Below are positions 41,825 through 46,519 of a stretch of 46,519 nt of DNA, piece by piece (the first letter of the stretch is position 1; every line of letters begins with the position of its first letter). A program made the translations under genes and the position numbers. Source of the stretch: Lachnospiraceae bacterium (GTDB taxonomy: Bacteria > Bacillota > Clostridia > Lachnospirales > Lachnospiraceae); contig JAGBBM010000062.1 in NCBI GenBank assembly GCA_017938485.1, forward strand, positions 1-46,519. Reading direction: 5' to 3'. The notes beneath the pieces were generated by a model, which searched no databases, was not told where the DNA came from, and saw only the letters and a list, made by a program, of their open reading frames with translations.

Positions 41825-43738
41825 TTAGTTTACACTTTCAATGTAGGCGTCAACCTTCTCCTCTAAGAGATAGAACTGACATGGACCTGCATCAAGAATA
41901 ACCTTGTGGAAATCTTTCTCGTTAAAATCATCCCCTAAAGCATCCATAGCTTTATCTTTTAATTCTTCAAATTCAAGCCATCCCATACAATACATCTGGT
42001 AGTTGGCAGGTTCTGCAACAACGTAATCCATAACGTCCTGGGCAATTGATGAATTAAAGCCATTTTCAGAAAGATAATTCTCTGTATCTTCAAGAGTCCA
42101 TCCCTCGTAGTTTACTCCTATTTCAATACGAGCACTAACAAGAAGGTTTAATTTATTGTTTATCTTTTCAAAATCGCCATAGCAATCATGAGTATAACCG
42201 TCGTAGTAGTCAAAAGACATCATTTCCACATATGTTGCCCAACCCTCTTGATAACCGTTAAAGCTAAGAACTGTTCTAATTGGTTCTGGGTCATTTGAGA
42301 GGAAGTAAACAAACTGATACATATGTCCAGGCACACCTTCATGGGCAAGTGTACTCCAAAGTGCGGATGTGTCACCATCACCAATGTTTGTGTAAATAGA
42401 ATTGTTTTCATAGTCATCCATAGGAGGAGTCATATAAAATGCTGGACTTACAATATCCTCAAGAGATTCATGAACTGGCTGAACAGTGTAGTTTATAGCA
42501 GGAATCTCAGGGAATTTATCCATAGTTGCTTCGTGGAAGAAGTCTATGGTATCTCTTAAATCAAGTTCTTCATATAAGTTTTCTTCTTCGAAATATTCCA
42601 GATAAGCATCATAGTTACTCATAGCAACAACAGAATAATCAGACATAACCTCTTCTATAGCTTCGTCTAGGGCTGCGATTATTTCTTCTGGAGTTTTATC
42701 TGTTCCTACTTTTGTAGCGATAAGATATTCATAATATTCTTTACCACCATCTAAGTAGCATAAGCCTAAATCATTTTTGCCGGTTTTTTGAAGTGATTCG
42801 AAAGTTGTAATTACATTTTCGTAGGTTGGAATAATGTAATTCATAACAGCATCATAGTTGGCTTGCTTGTAGGCCACAATCTCTTCTTCAGTAAGACCTT
42901 CAACATCACCAATTCGGTCGTTAAAAGTAACGATAAGAAGATTTTCTTCTGGAACAGCGATGTATTCAGAACACTGTCTTATAACTTCATTTGCAGAATT
43001 AACGTTCATAAAAAATCCTCTGTTGGATTTTTCGTGTTCAAAGTCAAGCCATACCTGGAAGTAATCAGGAGTAAGCTCAAGAAGCTTCAAATAATCATCT
43101 ACATCACCCTTATCATAGAAGGTATATTCTGAAAGGGTGATTGGTAGGTTGGAATGTAAACCGCTTGTATATGCAAATGGCTCGTAGAGATATATGTTAT
43201 CGTAGAAACCTAAGTCTGTATAAATGTAGTTGTATATAATGTCATAAGTGAACTGCTGGTCTTTTGTGAGTAAATCATAGTCAAAGGCCGACATCTCGTC
43301 CAAGGTAGTTTGTGACTCTGCTAAGTCTTCCGCAATAGCCTCTTCACTTAAGTCGGTTTCACCGTAAGTAACTTCCGGTGGTGTTACACCATAGTTTTCA
43401 GGATGGGCTAAAGTATAGTGTAGTGATATAGTATCGCTGGTTACACTTTCTTCAAAGGATTCCCAAAGCCATTCGTCGAAGACCTGTTGCTCCTCTAAGG
43501 CCTCAGGTGAGGATGGGTCAACCTGAACAGTTTCGGTTGTTGGTTCGTCTTCGGTTGTGATATCCTCAGTGGTTTCTTCTGTTGTGGTAGCATCATCTAG
43601 GGCAGATAAAAATTCTTCCATGGATATACCAGAACCGCTAGAGGAAGACTCCTTTTTTTTGTCGCACCCACACATAGAGAGTGCCATACATAGTGACAAA
43701 GCAATAGCCACTATGGATTTCTTTTTAAATTTAATCAT
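41825..43738 (-). CDS. DUF885 family metallopeptidase-like lipoprotein
   Basis: 637 aa from the ATG at 43738, which has GGAGGG upstream (an in-frame start at 43750 lies before that site). The signal peptide ends at Cys25 (SMCGC, an atypical lipobox), followed by a Ser- and Thr/Glu-rich spacer. The remainder is helical, with the DUF885 hallmarks LAHEGVPGHMYQ (~466; HExxxxH-type metal ligands) and YQEGWATYVEMM (~498). The family is related to gluzincin-like peptidases and is predicted to cleave peptides at the cell surface; activity here is inferred from intact motifs. Monocistronic. Confidence 0.88.
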   Translation of the reverse strand: MIKFKKKSIVAIALSLCMALSMCGCDKKKESSSSGSGISMEEFLSALDDATTTEETTEDITTEDEPTTETVQVDPSSPEALEEQQVFDEWLWESFEESVTSDTISLHYTLAHPENYGVTPPEVTYGETDLSEEAIAEDLAESQTTLDEMSAFDYDLLTKDQQFTYDIIYNYIYTDLGFYDNIYLYEPFAYTSGLHSNLPITLSEYTFYDKGDVDDYLKLLELTPDYFQVWLDFEHEKSNRGFFMNVNSANEVIRQCSEYIAVPEENLLIVTFNDRIGDVEGLTEEEIVAYKQANYDAVMNYIIPTYENVITTFESLQKTGKNDLGLCYLDGGKEYYEYLIATKVGTDKTPEEIIAALDEAIEEVMSDYSVVAMSNYDAYLEYFEEENLYEELDLRDTIDFFHEATMDKFPEIPAINYTVQPVHESLEDIVSPAFYMTPPMDDYENNSIYTNIGDGDTSALWSTLAHEGVPGHMYQFVYFLSNDPEPIRTVLSFNGYQEGWATYVEMMSFDYYDGYTHDCYGDFEKINNKLNLLVSARIEIGVNYEGWTLEDTENYLSENGFNSSIAQDVMDYVVAEPANYQMYCMGWLEFEELKDKAMDALGDDFNEKDFHKVILDAGPCQFYLLEEKVDAYIESVN

Positions 43739-43784
43739 AATTCCCTCCAATATTTATTAGTCGTAATTGCTAATTATGGATAAC

Positions 43785-43813
43785 ATTATATACAGTATAT
43801 CCCAAAAAATCAA
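43785..43813 (-). promoter_or_regulatory. Promoter of the DUF885 lipoprotein gene
   Basis: Minus strand TTGATT and a perfect TATAAT separated by 17 bases; about 47 bases from -10 to the ATG. Confidence 0.6.
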
Positions 43814-43976
43814 TTTAAGTATTTAAGTAGTGGAAGAATTCAAACTTTTTTCACAAGATTAGTGGCATATAATGTAAAAATTTGTAGGACGATTCTTTCA
43901 TAAAATACATTTGTTATATGTTAAAGTTAAGATATTAAAAATGCACAAATACGGAGCAAAAAGGAGATATTTTTTT

Positions 43977-44576
43977 ATGGAAGGAATTATGATAAAGGAT
44001 GCAGCTAAAATGCTAGGAGTGGAATCTCACGTTTTAAGATACTGGGAGGAGGAGCTTGGCCTAGTAATAAAGAGGAATTCAATGGGGCACAGGTTTTATG
44101 ACGAAAGGGATATCAAGCTTTTTACGGATGTAAAGGAATTAAAAAAGAGAGGACTTACATTAAAGGATATCAAATCGGGGATTGATAATAAGAAGAAGCT
44201 TGAGATGATGAAGAAAATTAAAGAGGAAAATAATTCCAAGGTGGAGCAAGAAGAGGAAAAAGAGATAATACATATAGAAGAGGATATAGTGTCTGATGAT
44301 TCTAAGATAGTAGATTTTAAGATAGCTCAGATGCAGGCAACTATGAATAAAATTGTTGCAAATGCTCTAAGAGAGAACAAAGAAATTATAACCACCTCTA
44401 TAAAAGCAGAGATAACCGCTGATGTTATGAGACAGTTTGATACAGTTATGAGGGAAAAGGAAGAAAAAGAGGAACTTAGGTTTAAAAAGCTGGACGAGAC
44501 CTTAAGAAAAATGCAGCAAGTAAATGAGGAGGTAGCAGCAACTAAGATAAAAAAGAAGTTTAGGTGGAGAAAATGA
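43977..44576 (+). CDS. MerR-family regulator with C-terminal coiled coil
   Basis: 200 aa from ATG 43977, chosen because AAGGAG lies about 10 bases upstream; the longer frame from 43911 has no site, and an ATG at 43989 is a possible alternative. Residues 1-75 are a MerR winged HTH (IKDAAKMLGVESHVLRYWEE, GHRFYDERDIKLFTDVKELK, RGLTLKDIKSGI). The rest is acidic and then a long Lys/Glu coiled coil (about 115-190) ending KKKFRWRK, with no metal- or ligand-binding domain. It probably dimerises through the coil. The target is unknown; neighbouring genes offer no obvious one. Confidence 0.85.
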   Translation: MEGIMIKDAAKMLGVESHVLRYWEEELGLVIKRNSMGHRFYDERDIKLFTDVKELKKRGLTLKDIKSGIDNKKKLEMMKKIKEENNSKVEQEEEKEIIHIEEDIVSDDSKIVDFKIAQMQATMNKIVANALRENKEIITTSIKAEITADVMRQFDTVMREKEEKEELRFKKLDETLRKMQQVNEEVAATKIKKKFRWRK

Positions 44577-44660
44577 ATGATAATGTAACTCACCGTATTG
44601 AAATTTTGCCGTAAAGATGATATTCTAACAGTTGATTTAATATGTAAAGGTGAGGATATT

Positions 44661-45365
44661 ATGAGATTAAACATCCTATATGAAGATGATGTTCTTCTTG
44701 CCTGCGTTAAGCCTTGCGGTGTTCCTTCTCAAGGGGACAAGTCAAATGATAAGGATATGATAACTCTTATTAAGGAATATCTTTTTGACAAGTCTGAATC
44801 TGATGAGGAGCCCTATGTAGCAGTCATTCATAGACTGGACAGACCTGTTGGTGGAGTTATGATATTTGCAAAAACTCCCGAGGTAGCTGCAAGACTTTCA
44901 GACGATATGCAGGAGGGCAATATAATAAAATATTATCAGGCAATCCTTACAGGAGAGCTTCCCGATGAGGCGGGTGAGCTTGTAGATTATTTGGCAAGAG
45001 ACGGAAAGACCAATACCGCTAAAATTGCCAAAAAGGGTGAAAAAGGTGCTAAAAAGGCAATTCTTGATTACGAAGTTTTGGATGTGTTTGAGACAGACCA
45101 GGGTGTTCTTTCTTATGTTCTTATAGAGCTTATAACAGGGAGACATCACCAGATAAGAGCCCAGATGGCTGCCCGTGGTTGTGGAATATGGGGTGACACT
45201 AAGTACAATCCTATATTTGCAAGAACCAAAAGAAGATATATGCAGATTGGACTTTACTCTTCAAGAATAGAGCTTGACCATCCGGTGACTGGTGAACACA
45301 TGGTATTTAAACATGAGCCGGAAGGCGAGGCATTTGACGTAATTGAGATGGATGAATTTGAATAA
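44661..45365 (+). CDS. RluA-family pseudouridine synthase
   Basis: 234 aa from ATG 44661 with GTGAGG upstream; the frame is open from 44598 but without a start signal. The catalytic motif is [17 protein letters not shown], with Asp as nucleophile, and the family [10 protein letters not shown] is present ([20 protein letters not shown]). No S4 domain, so it is a short RluA-type enzyme modifying rRNA or tRNA; the target uridine cannot be named. ProRS begins 20 bases after its stop. Confidence 0.92.
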   Translation: MRLNILYEDDVLLACVKPCGVPSQGDKSNDKDMITLIKEYLFDKSESDEEPYVAVIHRLDRPVGGVMIFAKTPEVAARLSDDMQEGNIIKYYQAILTGELPDEAGELVDYLARDGKTNTAKIAKKGEKGAKKAILDYEVLDVFETDQGVLSYVLIELITGRHHQIRAQMAARGCGIWGDTKYNPIFARTKRRYMQIGLYSSRIELDHPVTGEHMVFKHEPEGEAFDVIEMDEFE

Positions 45366-45385
45366 ATAATAGTGAGGATATAATT

Positions 45386-46519
45386 ATGGCTAAAGACAAG
45401 AAATTAGTAGAACAGATTACTTCCATGGAGGAAGATTTCGCACAATGGTATACAGATGTTGTAACTAAGGCAGGACTTATAGATTATACAAGTGTTAAGG
45501 GATGTATGGTTTTAAAGCCAGCAGGATATGCAATTTGGGAGCTTATTCAGAGCCAGCTTGATGCAAGATTTAAGGAGACTGGTGTTGAGAATGTTTACCT
45601 TCCAATGTTTATTCCAGAGAGTCTTCTTCAGAAGGAGAAGGACCACGTTGAAGGATTTGCTCCAGAGGTTGCCTGGGTAACTCACGGTGGACTTAACCCA
45701 CTTCAGGAGAGAATGTGTGTAAGACCTACTTCAGAGACTCTTTTCTGTGATTTTTATGCAAAGGATATTCAGTCATATAGAGATTTACCAAAGGTATATA
45801 ATCAGTGGTGTTCAGTAGTTAGATGGGAGAAGGAGACAAGACCTTTCCTTCGTTCAAGAGAGTTCTTGTGGCAGGAGGGCCACACTGCTCATGCTACAGC
45901 TGAGGATGCAGAGGCTAGAACTATTCAGATGCTCAACGTATATGCAGATTTTTGTGAGCAGGTGCTTGCTATGCCAGTTATTAAGGGTAGAAAGACTGAC
46001 AAGGAGAAGTTTGCAGGCGCAGAGGCTACTTACACTATTGAAGCACTTATGCATGATGGTAAGGCACTTCAGTCAGGTACATCTCACAACTTTGGTGATG
46101 GATTTGCTAAGGCATTTGGTATTCAGTATACAGATAAGGAGAACAAGCTTCAGTATGTACATCAGACATCTTGGGGTATGACTACAAGACTTATCGGTGC
46201 TGTTATTATGGTTCACGGTGATGATTCAGGACTTGTACTTCCACCAAGAGTAGCTCCAACTCAGGTTATGATAGTTCCTATTATGCAGAAGAAGGAAGGA
46301 GTACTTGAGAAGGCAGCAGAGCTTAAAGATATGCTTAAGGCATATAGAGTTAAGGTTGACGATTCAGACAAGAATCCAGGCTTTAAGTTTGCTGAGCAGG
46401 AGATGCGTGGAATTCCTCTTAGAGTTGAGGTTGGTCCAAAGGATATTGAGGCAGGACAGGCAGTTGTTGTTCGCCGTGACACAAGAGAAAAATATGTGGT
46501 TCCATTTGCAGAGCTTGAA
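45386..46519 (+). CDS. proS: Prolyl-tRNA synthetase, N-terminal portion
   Basis: 378 codons, open to the right edge. Begins [20 protein letters not shown] after GTGAGG. It is the shorter archaeal/eukaryal-type ProRS without an inserted editing domain: class II motif 1 around [15 protein letters not shown], motif 2 [34 protein letters not shown], motif 3 region [20 protein letters not shown], and the start of the anticodon-binding domain ([14 protein letters not shown]). Charges tRNA-Pro in the cytoplasm. The C-terminal zinc-binding extension typical of this type lies beyond the window. Confidence 0.96.
   Translation, partial: MAKDKKLVEQITSMEEDFAQWYTDVVTKAGLIDYTSVKGCMVLKPAGYAIWELIQSQLDARFKETGVENVYLPMFIPESLLQKEKDHVEGFAPEVAWVTHGGLNPLQERMCVRPTSETLFCDFYAKDIQSYRDLPKVYNQWCSVVRWEKETRPFLRSREFLWQEGHTAHATAEDAEARTIQMLNVYADFCEQVLAMPVIKGRKTDKEKFAGAEATYTIEALMHDGKALQSGTSHNFGDGFAKAFGIQYTDKENKLQYVHQTSWGMTTRLIGAVIMVHGDDSGLVLPPRVAPTQVMIVPIMQKKEGVLEKAAELKDMLKAYRVKVDDSDKNPGFKFAEQEMRGIPLRVEVGPKDIEAGQAVVVRRDTREKYVVPFAELE

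Overview
The window looks like a chromosomal segment of a motile, fibre-degrading anaerobe of the Lachnospiraceae, Butyrivibrio/Pseudobutyrivibrio-like. This is inferred from several features: low G+C, a cellobiose phosphorylase plus a GH9 cellulase lipoprotein, flagellin with sigma-28-type promoters, an [FeFe]-hydrogenase-type sensor, ATP-type PEP carboxykinase, and abundant lipoproteins with strong AGGAGG ribosome binding sites. I see no integrase, transposase, tRNA, rRNA or CRISPR array. Both ends cut through genes: a GH94 phosphorylase at the left and prolyl-tRNA synthetase at the right.

Layout. 1-6.2 kb: GH94 start (minus), a TPR/nucleotidyltransferase-like/DUF4125 fusion, a DUF4160 + DUF2442-HTH pair whose promoter contains a perfect 20-bp palindrome, an aldose epimerase with its own operator-like repeat, a DUF4358 lipoprotein and a small Ig-like protein. 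6.3-13 kb: a membrane-anchored M23 peptidase overlapping a hemolysin III-type protein, then a motility block (1013-aa protein with a FliK-like C-terminus, flagellin, FliS), the first two each behind a sigma-28-like promoter. 13-18.2 kb: HIT protein, MATE transporter, Mrp/NBP35 ATPase, a 492-bp imperfect palindrome, and a soluble hydrogenase-domain/chemoreceptor fusion. 18.2-26.7 kb: a 7TM hybrid histidine kinase (minus), RlmD, a small secreted protein resembling a polymorphic-toxin nuclease domain, a CAP-domain lipoprotein, and TrkA/TrkH.

26.8-31.4 kb: a double GT2 glycosyltransferase converging on a CbxX-type AAA ATPase. A 385-bp palindrome lies between them and supplies both stop codons. 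A eukaryotic-type HisA follows. 31.4-38.6 kb: GH9 cellulase, a GtrA-YfhO fusion and a second hybrid kinase. 38.7-46.5 kb: PEP carboxykinase, a zinc-ribbon membrane protein with a peptide minisatellite, a DUF885 lipoprotein, a MerR regulator, an RluA-type pseudouridine synthase and ProRS.

How parts work together (inference): GH9 would cut cellulose outside the cell, GH94 would phosphorolyse cellobiose inside, and the epimerase would interconvert sugar anomers. Flagellin, FliS and the 1013-aa protein would form a late flagellar unit, and the hydrogenase-MCP fusion could feed H2 or redox state into chemotaxis. TrkA and TrkH make one K+ uptake system. The features with least explanation are the two giant intergenic palindromes, the hydrogenase-MCP receptor, the 1013-aa motility protein, the palindrome-controlled DUF4160/DUF2442 pair and the stand-alone toxin-like secreted domain. 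All family assignments are from sequence reading; no database search was run.
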